From NCBI GenBank assembly GCA_005883625.1, contig VBDU01000065.1, positions 1-58,087 on the forward strand: a stretch of DNA of 58,087 nucleotides, given 5' to 3'. Every line of letters starts with the position of its first letter. Position 1 is the stretch's first letter. Shown in pieces: positions 8,288-15,855 of the stretch. Origin of the DNA: Chloroflexota bacterium. GTDB lineage: Bacteria; Chloroflexota; Limnocylindria; P2-11E. The notes under the pieces were generated by a model. The model was not told where the DNA came from and did not search any database. It was given only the letters and a program-made list of their open reading frames with translations. A program made the position numbers and the translations under genes.

Positions 8288-9676
8288 CTAGCGGCGCGTG
8301 AGGAGGAACGCGACGATCTTTCCCAGATCGTCGCTCCCGAGCGCGGCGGCGTACCCGGGCATGCCCGGCCCGCCGTTCGCGATGCGGGCGACGAGGGCGT
8401 CGTGGTCGAGCCGCGCCGCGACGTGCGTGAGGTCGGGACCGCGCCGGCCGCCGCTCCCCTCGACCACGTGGCACGACCAGCAGCTGCGGTCGACGAACAG
8501 GGCCGCGCCGGCGCGCGCGTCATCCCGCAGCGGCGCGGTGACCGCCGCGGGGAGCGCCGCGCCGTCGCTCCGGAGGGGCACCCAGTAGGCCTCCGCCCCG
8601 GCCGCGCTGAGCGCGGCGTACCCGCCGATGACGAAGACGGCCGCGGCGAGGGCGAATGGCCGGCGCATCGGGTGGCGCTGCCCGAACGGGCGCACGAAGG
8701 GGAGCGCGAAGAGGAAGGCGACGACGAGCAGCGGGATGCCGACGATGAGGATCGCCTCGGCGCCCGGCGGCATGAGCGCGAGGACCGTGAAGTAGCCGAT
8801 GAAGAACCAGTCGGGCCGCGGATCGGCGACGACGATGCCGGGGTCGGGAGGCTTGCCGAGCTGCGGCGGTCCGAAGACGCCGGCGAGAACGAGGACGATC
8901 GCGACGAGCACGGACCCCGCGAGCGCGTCGCGCCACATCGCGTTCGGGAAGTACGGGACGCCGTGGAGGATCAGCGTTTCGTAGCGCGCCTTGTAGGCCC
9001 GATCCACGGGCTCGTCGACCCGCGGGGGCTCGCTGATGCCGCGCTTCACGACCAGGTACACGTGGAGCAGAGCGAGGAGGCCGATGACCGCCGGGACGAG
9101 GAAGACGTGCGTCGCGTAGACCCGCGTCAGGGTCGCGCCGCCGACGCGATCGCCCGCGACGATGAGACGGGTGAGCCAGTCGCCGACGAGCGGCGTGCGG
9201 GCGGCCTGTTCGGCGCCGACCACGAGCGACCAGAACGCGTCCTGATCCCAGCGGAGGGTCTGGCCGGTGAAGGCCATGAGCGCCGTCGCGAGGAAAAGCA
9301 GCGAGCCGGACAGCCAGTTGACCTCGCGGGGGTACTTGTACGCGCCCATGAGGAACACGCGCGTCACATGGGCGAGCAACAGGAGCACCATCGCGCTCGC
9401 GCCGAACCAGTGGATGCCGCGGACGACGCGCCCGAGCGTCGCCGCGTCGGTGATGAACCGGAGCGAGTCGTACGCGCTCTCCGTCGACGGGACGTACGTC
9501 ATCGCGAGCGCGACGCCGCTCACCACCTGCACCGCGAACGCGGTGAGGATCGAGGCGCCGAGGACGTACGCCCAGCCGATGCGTCCCTCGAGCGCGCGCG
9601 GGATCGGATGACGGAGCAGCGGGCCCAGCGTGTCGCCGAGCTCGAGCCGCTCCTCGAGCCAGCGCCAGGCGCTCAC
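8288..9676 (-). CDS. Cytochrome b of a bc complex with fused C-terminal cytochrome c domain
   Basis: Quinol-oxidising membrane subunit of complex III, 462 residues. Two haem-b His pairs are visible: HWFGASAMVLLLLAH (13 intervening residues) and HVFLVPAVIGLLALLH (14 intervening), the spacing of the b6-type branch. The Qo motif reads PDWF (8801-8815) where mitochondrial-type proteins have PEWY. After the last helices comes a c-type haem domain with CWSCH and a candidate Met ligand in GPGMPGY, which replaces a separate cytochrome c1. GTG 9676 overlaps the Rieske stop (GTGA), so translation is coupled. It is the last gene of the operon. The Asp variant is associated with menaquinone-using complexes. 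Confidence 0.93.
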   Translation of the reverse strand: MSAWRWLEERLELGDTLGPLLRHPIPRALEGRIGWAYVLGASILTAFAVQVVSGVALAMTYVPSTESAYDSLRFITDAATLGRVVRGIHWFGASAMVLLLLAHVTRVFLMGAYKYPREVNWLSGSLLFLATALMAFTGQTLRWDQDAFWSLVVGAEQAARTPLVGDWLTRLIVAGDRVGGATLTRVYATHVFLVPAVIGLLALLHVYLVVKRGISEPPRVDEPVDRAYKARYETLILHGVPYFPNAMWRDALAGSVLVAIVLVLAGVFGPPQLGKPPDPGIVVADPRPDWFFIGYFTVLALMPPGAEAILIVGIPLLVVAFLFALPFVRPFGQRHPMRRPFALAAAVFVIGGYAALSAAGAEAYWVPLRSDGAALPAAVTAPLRDDARAGAALFVDRSCWSCHVVEGSGGRRGPDLTHVAARLDHDALVARIANGGPGMPGYAAALGSDDLGKIVAFLLTRR

Positions 9677-10167
9677 TGACGTCGCTTCTCCGTGGGGAGC
9701 GACAGCCCGCGGACAAGGAGCCGGTCGCCGTCGACGCGCCACTCGCGCTCGAACAGCGGCTGCCGGGGCGGCCCGGCCGCGACGCGCCCGTCCTCGTAGA
9801 ACACGCCCCCGTGGCATGGGCAGAAGAAGAGGTGCGAGCCCTGCCGCCACTCCACGGGGCAGCCGAGATGCGTGCAGTTCTCAGCGAAGACCTGGAACGC
9901 GAGGTCGCCCCGCTCCTCGCGGCGGCGCACCCAGAGCGCCGTGTCCGCGCTCTGGCCTGCCCACGGCAGCGACGAGGGATCGTGGACGCGCACGAGCGTG
10001 ACCGCCCCGAGCGCGAAGTCGCCGAGCCTGCCGACCTCGACGAACTCGCTCGGCGCGCGCTGAAAGAGCGGGGCGAGGAGGTAGCCGAGGACCGGTACGC
10101 CGAGCATCACCGGTACGGCTGCGGCGCACGCGACCGTGACCCGCTCGAGGAGCCTGCGCCGCCGCAT
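9673..10167 (-). CDS. Rieske [2Fe-2S] protein of the bc complex
   Basis: This 164-residue iron-sulfur subunit carries electrons from quinol to cytochrome c. It has one N-terminal helix after the basic MRRRRLLERV start, then the cluster motifs CTHLGC and CPCHGG (Cys and His ligands, with the Cys pair that forms the disulfide). ATG 10167 follows the coxB stop by 2 nt. It is placed between cytochrome oxidase subunit II and cytochrome b, as expected for an operon encoding a bc-oxidase supercomplex. Length is typical. Confidence 0.95.
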   Translation of the reverse strand: MRRRRLLERVTVACAAAVPVMLGVPVLGYLLAPLFQRAPSEFVEVGRLGDFALGAVTLVRVHDPSSLPWAGQSADTALWVRRREERGDLAFQVFAENCTHLGCPVEWRQGSHLFFCPCHGGVFYEDGRVAAGPPRQPLFEREWRVDGDRLLVRGLSLPTEKRRQ

Positions 10168-10169
10168 CG

Positions 10170-11063
10170 CTACTCGAGCGACCCGAGGTACGTGACGAGC
10201 GCGTCCCGCTCGGCGACGCCGAGCGGGACCGCGGGCATGAACGCGCCCGGCTTGAAGTGCTGCGGGTCGTCGATCCAGGCGCGGAGCGCGGCCGGATCGT
10301 TCCGCAGGACCCCGGCGCCGACGAGCGAGCGGCCCGCGAGATGCGTGAGGTCCGGGCCCACGGTAGCCCGCGCCGCCGTACCGCGGATCGTGTGGCAGTC
10401 CACGCAGACGTGGCCGAGGAACGCGCGCTCGCCCTCCGCGGCGGGCCCCGACGGCGGGCGCCGGTCCTCGGACTGACGGGCGAGCCAGCGGTCGAAGACG
10501 GCCCGCGGCTCGGCGACCACGACAAGGCGCATCCACGCGTGCTGCACGCCGCAGAACTCGGCGCACACACCGTCGTAGCGGCCGGGCCGCTCGGCGGTGA
10601 GCCACATGGTGTTCGTCTGGCCCGGCACCGCGTCGGTCTTTCCCTGGAGGGCGGGCACCCAGAAGCTGTGGATGACGTCCGCCGACCGCAGGCGCAGCTC
10701 GACGCGCTCGCCGACCGGGACGTGCAGCTCGTTCGCGGTCGCCGCGCTTCCGTAGCGGAACTCCCACCACCATTGGTGCCCGACGACCTCGACGGCCACG
10801 TCGGGCGCGCGCGCCGCGGTCAGCCTCGCCGTGACGACGAGCGAGAGCATGAAGAACGCCGCGACGACGATCGCGGGGACGATGCCGCCGAGCACGAGGA
10901 CCGCCCGCACGCCGCCGCGCTCGGTGAGCGAACGGGCCCGGTCGCGCGGGCTGAGCGCCGCGCCGAGCGCGACGACGACGGCGACGAACACGAGACCCGC
11001 GATCGTGAACGTGAGGACGACGAATGGAGTGACGGCGCCCGCGGCCCCACCGGCGCCGCTCAT
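10170..11063 (-). CDS. coxB: Cytochrome c oxidase subunit II with C-terminal haem c domain (caa3 type)
   Basis: Subunit II receives electrons at CuA. It has two N-terminal helices, the aromatic patch GHQWWWEFRYG, the CuA ligands H in VIHSFWVP and CAEFCGVQHAWM, and then a fused monohaem cytochrome c with CVDCH at its haem site, making 297 residues. The fused cytochrome defines a caa3-type oxidase. ATG 11063 overlaps the stop of the preceding small gene (ATGA), so the two are translationally coupled. It is located in the membrane with CuA and haem c outside. Confidence 0.95.
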   Translation of the reverse strand: MSGAGGAAGAVTPFVVLTFTIAGLVFVAVVVALGAALSPRDRARSLTERGGVRAVLVLGGIVPAIVVAAFFMLSLVVTARLTAARAPDVAVEVVGHQWWWEFRYGSAATANELHVPVGERVELRLRSADVIHSFWVPALQGKTDAVPGQTNTMWLTAERPGRYDGVCAEFCGVQHAWMRLVVVAEPRAVFDRWLARQSEDRRPPSGPAAEGERAFLGHVCVDCHTIRGTAARATVGPDLTHLAGRSLVGAGVLRNDPAALRAWIDDPQHFKPGAFMPAVPLGVAERDALVTYLGSLE

Positions 11064-11377
11064 GCGCAGCCCGCCACGAGAACGCCGGGGAGCGACCCCA
11101 GGACGATGCCGCCGAGGAAGAGCGCGGCGGCAAGGGCCGCCGCGCGCGAGAGGAAACGCCGCGGTCCGTCGCCCTCGTCGCGCGCGCCGAGCGCGGTCGC
11201 GAGAGCGGCGAGGGCAACGAGCGCCGCGGCGGCGCCCGCCGCCTGTGTGCCGAGCGGCACGACGACGTGCTTCGCGCAGGCGAGCGAGACGAGCAGGTAC
11301 ACCGCGAGGAGCTGGAACGTCCACGCCGCCGGCGGAGCGACGATCGCGAACGCAAGGCGCGCGTCGCGCGCGCTCAT
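11060..11377 (-). CDS. Small three-helix membrane protein inside the oxidase operon
   Basis: This 105-residue protein has three hydrophobic stretches (about residues 8-32, 42-62 and 80-100) and no cofactor ligands that stand out. It lies between coxAC and coxB, overlapping both by ATGA, so it is made stoichiometrically with them. By position it may be a subunit IV-like or assembly component of the caa3 oxidase. It is not recognised as a named family; the assignment is contextual. Confidence 0.75.
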   Translation of the reverse strand: MSARDARLAFAIVAPPAAWTFQLLAVYLLVSLACAKHVVVPLGTQAAGAAAALVALAALATALGARDEGDGPRRFLSRAAALAAALFLGGIVLGSLPGVLVAGCA

Positions 11378-13860
11378 CCGGTGACCTGCGGCGAGAGATA
11401 GAGGACCGCGAGGATGACGATCCAGACCGCTCCGACGAAGTGCCAGTAGAGGGCGACGTTCTGCACCGCGAGATGGCGCTCTCGGTCGAGGCCGCCGCGC
11501 CACGCGCGAACGAGCAGGACCGCGCCGAGAAGGAGCGCGACGATCACGTGGAGCCCGTGGAACGAGGTGATGGTGAAGAACGCCGAGCCGTAGGCGTTCG
11601 TCTGCGGCGCGAACGCCTTCCGCGTGAGCTCGATCGCCTGGAGCACGACGAAGCCCGCGCTCAGGGCCATCGCGATGCCGATCCCGATCGCGAGGCGGCG
11701 CACGTCGCCTCGGCGGATCCCCGCCTCGGCCCAGGCGATGGGCGCGCTGCTCGCGAGGAGGACGACCGTGCCGACGAGCGGGATGGCGAGCTGCGGTCTC
11801 TCGCTGCCGGGCGGCGGCCACGGACCGTTCCCCGCGAAGCCGAGATAGCCGTAGCTCGCGAGAAGCAGCGCGAAGATCGTCGCGTCCGTCGCGACGACGA
11901 GCGCCATGCCCCACCAGCCCGGCGCGCGGCCGACCGGAAGCTCGCGCGGACCCGGCCGCGCCCCAACGTGCGCGCCCGGCGTCTCGGGCGACGGCCAGAG
12001 CCAGCGCGCCACGAGGGCGAACAGGAGCGCGAGGCCGAACGGGACGAGGACGAGGAAACGAAAGAGGATCGCGCCGAACAGCGCAAGGAGCGCCGCGGCG
12101 GCGAGCGCGGGCCAGATGGAGTCTCCCGGCATGCGCAGGAAGAGCTCCGGCCGCGCCTCCAAAGCCGACGTTGCGGTGGTCTGCCGCCACGCCGTCGCGA
12201 GCGCCGCAGGCTCGCGCGCGTTCGCGACCTTCGGCCCCCACAGGGGATCGCGCGAGGCGACCGCCGGCAGGCGCGCGAAGTCGAACGGCTCGGGCGGTGA
12301 CGCGGTCGACCACTCGAGCGTGTTCGCCTGCCAGGGGTCGCGGCCCGCGAGACGACCGCGCCGGAGGCTCACGGCGGCGTTCGCGACGAAGAGCGCCACC
12401 GAAAGTGCCACGACGAACGCGCCGATCGACGAGACGAGGTTCACAGCGTCGAGTCCGGCGCCTGCGGGATACGTGTAGACGCGGCGCGGCATCCCGAGGA
12501 TGCCGGCGATGTGCATCGGAAAGAACGCGAGGTTAAAGCCCACGAACATCGTCCAGAAGTTCAGCGCGCCGACACGCTCGTCGAGGAGCCGTCCGGTCAT
12601 CTTCGGGAACCAGTAATAGAAAGCGCCGAAGAGCGGAAAGACCATGCCGCCGAAGAGCACGTAGTGGAGGTGGGCGACGACGAAGTACGAGTCGGTGACC
12701 TGCCAGTCGAACGGCACGGCCGCGACCATCACGCCGGTGAGGCCGCCCAGGACGAAGAGGACGACGAAGCCGACGGCGAAAAGGAAGGCCGTGGTCCAGA
12801 CCGGCCGTCCCGCCCAGATCGTGACGATCCACGCGACGACCTGCACCCCCGCCGGGACCGCGATGAGCATGCTCGCGGCGCTGAAGACGCCGAGCGCCTG
12901 CGCCGCGATGCCGACGGCGAACATGTGGTGCACCCAGACACCGAAGCTGATGACGATCGTCGTGACGCTCGAGACCGCGAGGGCCGTGTAGCCGACGATC
13001 GGTCGCCGCGCGAAGACCGGCACGATCGAGGAGACCATGCCGACCGCGGGCATGAAGATGATGTAGACGTCAGGGTGGCCGAAGATCCAGAAGAGGTGCT
13101 GCCAGAGCAACGGACTCCCGCCCGCGGCCGGATCGAAAAAGCGCGTCCCGGCCACGCGGTCGAGCTCGAGGAGCGCGGCCGCGACGGTGAGCGAGGGGAT
13201 CGCGAAGAGCATCGCGATCGCCGTGACGAGGATGTTCCACACGAAGAGCGGCATGCGATCGATCGACATGCCGGGCGCGCGGAGCTTGGCGATCGTGACG
13301 ATGAAATTGATCGCGCCGGCCGTCGTCGAGATCCCGAGGAAGACCAGGCCGAGCGTCCAGAAGTCCATCCCCGTCTCCGGCGAGTAGCGCGGCCCCGCGA
13401 GCGGGGCGTAGGCGAACCAGCCGTTCTGCGGGATCGATGACGCGGCGAAGCTCGCGTAGAGGAAGACGCCGGAGAGCGCGAAGACCCAGAAGCCGAACGC
13501 GTTGAGCCGCGGGAACGCCATGTCGCGCGCGCCGATCATCAGCGGCACGAGGTAGTTGCCGAAGCCGGAGAGGATCGGCGTCGCGAAGAGGAAGATCATC
13601 GTCGTCCCGTGCATCGTGAAGAGCGCGTCGTACATCGCCGGGTCGACGAGCGCGATCTCGGGACGCGCCAGCTGCGCGCGCAGAACGAGCGCCTCGATGC
13701 CGCCGAGGACGAAGAAGAGGAACGCGGTGACGATGTAGCGCTCGCCGATGCGCTTGTGGTCGGTGGTCGTCACCCAGCCCGCCTCGTCGGGCGCCGACTC
13801 CCACACGCGGGCGAGGCGCTGCTCGAAGGTCGCGGTCGCGCTCAGCGGACGCTCGCTCAC
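11374..13860 (-). CDS. Cytochrome c oxidase subunits I and III as one fused polypeptide
   Basis: This 828-residue haem-copper oxidase starts at GTG 13860 (SERPLSATATFEQRL...; the longer frame to 14082 runs into the upstream gene). The subunit I part has HGTTMIFLF, WIFGHPDVYIIFMP with the CuB His-Tyr pair, HHMF and AHLHYVLFGG (haem/CuB ligands). A charged linker (about residues 560-660) leads to a subunit III part with HGLHVI and a terminal ALYWHFVGAVWI helix. The D-channel position of HPEVY is Asp here (HPDVY, 13063-13077). It is the first gene of the oxidase-bc operon, with four overlapping or near-contiguous genes after it. Confidence 0.95.
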   Translation of the reverse strand: MSERPLSATATFEQRLARVWESAPDEAGWVTTTDHKRIGERYIVTAFLFFVLGGIEALVLRAQLARPEIALVDPAMYDALFTMHGTTMIFLFATPILSGFGNYLVPLMIGARDMAFPRLNAFGFWVFALSGVFLYASFAASSIPQNGWFAYAPLAGPRYSPETGMDFWTLGLVFLGISTTAGAINFIVTIAKLRAPGMSIDRMPLFVWNILVTAIAMLFAIPSLTVAAALLELDRVAGTRFFDPAAGGSPLLWQHLFWIFGHPDVYIIFMPAVGMVSSIVPVFARRPIVGYTALAVSSVTTIVISFGVWVHHMFAVGIAAQALGVFSAASMLIAVPAGVQVVAWIVTIWAGRPVWTTAFLFAVGFVVLFVLGGLTGVMVAAVPFDWQVTDSYFVVAHLHYVLFGGMVFPLFGAFYYWFPKMTGRLLDERVGALNFWTMFVGFNLAFFPMHIAGILGMPRRVYTYPAGAGLDAVNLVSSIGAFVVALSVALFVANAAVSLRRGRLAGRDPWQANTLEWSTASPPEPFDFARLPAVASRDPLWGPKVANAREPAALATAWRQTTATSALEARPELFLRMPGDSIWPALAAAALLALFGAILFRFLVLVPFGLALLFALVARWLWPSPETPGAHVGARPGPRELPVGRAPGWWGMALVVATDATIFALLLASYGYLGFAGNGPWPPPGSERPQLAIPLVGTVVLLASSAPIAWAEAGIRRGDVRRLAIGIGIAMALSAGFVVLQAIELTRKAFAPQTNAYGSAFFTITSFHGLHVIVALLLGAVLLVRAWRGGLDRERHLAVQNVALYWHFVGAVWIVILAVLYLSPQVTG

Positions 13861-13898
13861 CGGACGAAGGCCGAGCCTGCAATCGGCAGGCCGGTGTA

Positions 13899-13916
13899 AG
13901 GTCGGCTGTCCGACCT
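13899..13916 (-). terminator. Stem-loop after the LLM-like gene
   Basis: A perfect 7-bp stem with a 4-nt loop (13899-13905 with 13910-13916) overlaps the stop codon of the minus-strand gene upstream of coxAC. There is no T tract, so it may be a partial terminator or attenuator before the oxidase operon. Confidence 0.4.
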
Positions 13917-14437
13917 CAGCCGAAAGCGAGCTTGATGTCCGAGCGGTCCTCGACGACGTCGGGATTACGAAGGATGTCGATGAGCCGCGGATCGTTCGGA
14001 ACGACGATGCCGGCGATGCCGACCTGTTCGCAGGCGGTCCGCAGATCGTTCCACTCCGCCCGGCTCGGCGGCAGTGCGACACGCGCCCAGCACTCCATCT
14101 CGGCGTCGCGCACCTTCGCGTCCGCCACGGCGCGTGCGAGCGCCTCCGCGTCGCCGCTCGCGACGAGGATCGCGGCGGTCGGGTCCAGGGCGGACGTCGC
14201 GAGGACGAGCCGGCCGCGCGACAGCCGCTCGAGCGTCGCGCGAGCGCCCTCGCCGCCCTTGCCGTCCAGGGCGACGAGCCGCACGCGGTACGTCACCGCA
14301 GCGAGCGCGGCGAGGAGGACGAACGGATCGTCGCCGCCGGCGGACCAGAGCGAGTCGGCGCCCGCGCTCTCGAGCGCCTTCGCGTCCGCAAACAGCTCTC
14401 CGACGTTCGCTGTCGTCAGCTCGACGCCGATGAGCAT
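13916..14437 (-). CDS. Short luciferase-like (LLM) TIM-barrel-type protein
   Basis: The N-terminus (LIGVELTTANVGELFADAKALESAGADSLWSAGGDDPFVLLAALAAVTYRVRLVAL) resembles flavin-dependent LLM-class oxidoreductases, but the protein is only 173 residues against about 300 for the family, and the middle of the barrel appears missing. It may be a stand-alone remnant with a regulatory role or a decayed enzyme. ATG 14437 is divergent from fdhD with a shared 9-bp palindrome between them. The resemblance is moderate, and no activity is claimed. Confidence 0.6.
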   Translation of the reverse strand: MLIGVELTTANVGELFADAKALESAGADSLWSAGGDDPFVLLAALAAVTYRVRLVALDGKGGEGARATLERLSRGRLVLATSALDPTAAILVASGDAEALARAVADAKVRDAEMECWARVALPPSRAEWNDLRTACEQVGIAGIVVPNDPRLIDILRNPDVVEDRSDIKLAFG

Positions 14438-14444
14438 CCTGCCG

Positions 14445-14472
14445 CGATGCTAACCGCCGCCGCTTAGCATCG
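14445..14472. promoter_or_regulatory. Divergent promoter palindrome between the LLM-like gene and fdhD
   Basis: CGATGCTAA (14445-14453) and TTAGCATCG (14464-14472) are perfect inverted arms separated by 10 bp. Each arm contains a TAGCAT -10-like hexamer in the direction of its gene, 6 nt before the fdhD GTG and 9 nt before the LLM ATG. The element may be paired promoters, an operator, or both. Confidence 0.5.
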
Positions 14473-14476
14473 ATGC

Positions 14477-15322
14477 GTGGCCCGACCGCAGGCGCCCCGC
14501 GTCGCGATCGCGCGCTGGCGCGCCGGTGAGCGCAGCGACGAAGAGGATCAGGTCGCTGCCGAGGAGCCGCTCCAGCTCTCGTTGGACGGAACGCCGCTCA
14601 GCATCGTCATGCGCACCCCGGGGAACGACCTCGAGCTCGCGCTTGGGCTTCTGCTCGCGGAGCAGGTGATCCGCTCCCTCGCGGACGTCCGCTCGGCGCG
14701 CATCAGCGCAGAGGCCGGCGACGAGTCGGGGGGCTCCGCGCCCCCGTTCGCGATCAGCACGGATCTGGTCGAGTCGAACCAGGTCGATATCCGGCTGCGC
14801 GGTCCGGCCAATCGCCGCCCGGAGCGCTCCTTTCTATCCAGCTCCGCGTGTGGGGTCTGCGGCGCGACGACGGTGGAGTCGCTCGCGCTCGACTTCCCGC
14901 CGCTCGGCGATGGCCCGGTCATAGACGCGCGGCTCCTCACGACGCTTGGTGGCCGCCTACGCGAGCAGCAGCGACTCTTCGAGAGCACAGGCGGTCTCCA
15001 CGCGGCTGGCCTTTTCGACGAGCACGGCGAGCTCCAGTTGCTGCGCGAGGACGTGGGACGCCACAACGCCGTCGACAAGGTCGTCGGCCGCTCGCTGCTC
15101 GACGGCCGGCTGCCTCTCGGGCGTTCGATCCTCGCCGTCAGCGGACGCGGCGGGTACGAGCTCGTGCAAAAGGCGGTCGCGGCTGGCATCCCGATCATGG
15201 CCGCCGTCGGCGCGCCGTCCAGCCTTGCCGTCGCGACCGCCCGCCGATTTCGGATGACGCTCGTTGGTTTTCTCCGCGAGGACCGTTTCAACGTCTATAG
15301 CGGAGCCGAGCGGCTCGCTTGA
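14477..15322 (+). CDS. fdhD: Formate dehydrogenase accessory sulfurtransferase FdhD
   Basis: FdhD transfers sulfur from a cysteine desulfurase to the Mo-bis-MGD cofactor, which is essential for formate dehydrogenase activity. The 281-residue protein has the sulfur-carrying Cys pair in SSSACGVCGATTVESL, the GGLHAAGLFDEHGE segment, REDVGRHNAVDKVVG and SGRGGYELVQKA. GTG 14477 lies 6 nt after a TAGCAT box, and no Shine-Dalgarno is seen. It sits about 0.5 kb upstream of its client fdh operon. Confidence 0.96.
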   Translation: MARPQAPRVAIARWRAGERSDEEDQVAAEEPLQLSLDGTPLSIVMRTPGNDLELALGLLLAEQVIRSLADVRSARISAEAGDESGGSAPPFAISTDLVESNQVDIRLRGPANRRPERSFLSSSACGVCGATTVESLALDFPPLGDGPVIDARLLTTLGGRLREQQRLFESTGGLHAAGLFDEHGELQLLREDVGRHNAVDKVVGRSLLDGRLPLGRSILAVSGRGGYELVQKAVAAGIPIMAAVGAPSSLAVATARRFRMTLVGFLREDRFNVYSGAERLA

Positions 15323-15326
15323 GCTA

Positions 15327-15502
15327 GCGCGCCGCGGGTCCTGTCCCGGGGCGCGGCGCGGGTGGCACGGGAAGTGGGGTCTCTCGCGAGCCGCGGGCCC
15401 CAGGACCCGTCCACGAACGCCGTAGCGGCCCGCGACGGTGCAGGACGGGCAGGGTGCGGTGAGCGAGAGACCCCACGCCCCGGGACAGGACCCGCGCCGC
15501 GC
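15327..15502. repeat. 176-bp element bounded by a long imperfect inverted repeat
   Basis: The outer arms 15327-15353 and 15476-15502 are inverted repeats matching at 26 of 27 positions. A further perfect 14-bp inverted pair lies inside them (15374-15387 with 15463-15476), the left arm holding 20 extra bases. An inner 8-bp pair (15392-15399 with 15428-15435) is also present. It fills the gap between convergent fdhD and the DUF6457 gene. It could be a bidirectional terminator, a structured RNA or a MITE-like palindromic element. No target-site duplication was established. Confidence 0.6.
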
Positions 15503-15507
15503 ACGCG

Positions 15508-15798
15508 TCAGCTCGGCGGCGACTCTCGCTCGAGCTGTTCGCGGACTTCGCGGATGAAGGCGACGGCGTCGTCGACGGAGAGGTCCGGTTTCGCGGTCCG
15601 CAACCGCTCGACGGCGAGACCTGCCGTGAAGGAGGCGAGCGGCGCGAAGCGACGCTCCTTTGTATGGGCGGCGACGCGCGCGAGCTCGAGCAGCTCCCCG
15701 GCGACGTCCGGCTCTAGCGCCGGCGGAAGGATCTTCGCGCCCCGGCGCTCGGCGGCCGCGGCCCATCGGCGCCCCAGCGTTGCGAACCACTCATTCAC
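15508..15798 (-). CDS. DUF6457-type small protein
   Basis: This 96-residue protein begins NEWFATLGRRWAAAAE and contains ALEPDVAGELLELARVAAHTKERRFAPLASFTAGLAVERL, the pattern of the DUF6457 family. As recalled, that domain occurs beside or fused to molybdopterin-guanine-dinucleotide (MobA-like) proteins. GTG 15798 is divergent from the formate dehydrogenase operon, sharing its promoter region. A role in molybdenum cofactor handling is an inference from context. Confidence 0.75.
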   Translation of the reverse strand: MNEWFATLGRRWAAAAERRGAKILPPALEPDVAGELLELARVAAHTKERRFAPLASFTAGLAVERLRTAKPDLSVDDAVAFIREVREQLERESPPS

Positions 15799-15816
15799 GG
15801 TGCGAAAGGTAACAAC

Positions 15817-15845
15817 TTGACGGACCAGGGACACAGGCATAGAAC
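15817..15845 (+). promoter_or_regulatory. Sigma70-type promoter of the formate dehydrogenase operon
   Basis: TTGACG (15817-15822), a 17-bp spacer and TAGAAC (15840-15845) precede the ATG at 15856 by 10 nt, so transcription would begin only a few bases before translation. The TTG at 15817, which could be read as an in-frame start, is better explained as the -35 box. Confidence 0.6.
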
Positions 15846-15855
15846 GAGTGCGTCG

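Noticed and set aside
15817..15855. TTG 15817 as the start of the formate dehydrogenase
   Set aside because: The TTG is the first part of a TTGACG -35 box, and ATG 15856 gives the correct twin-arginine signal.
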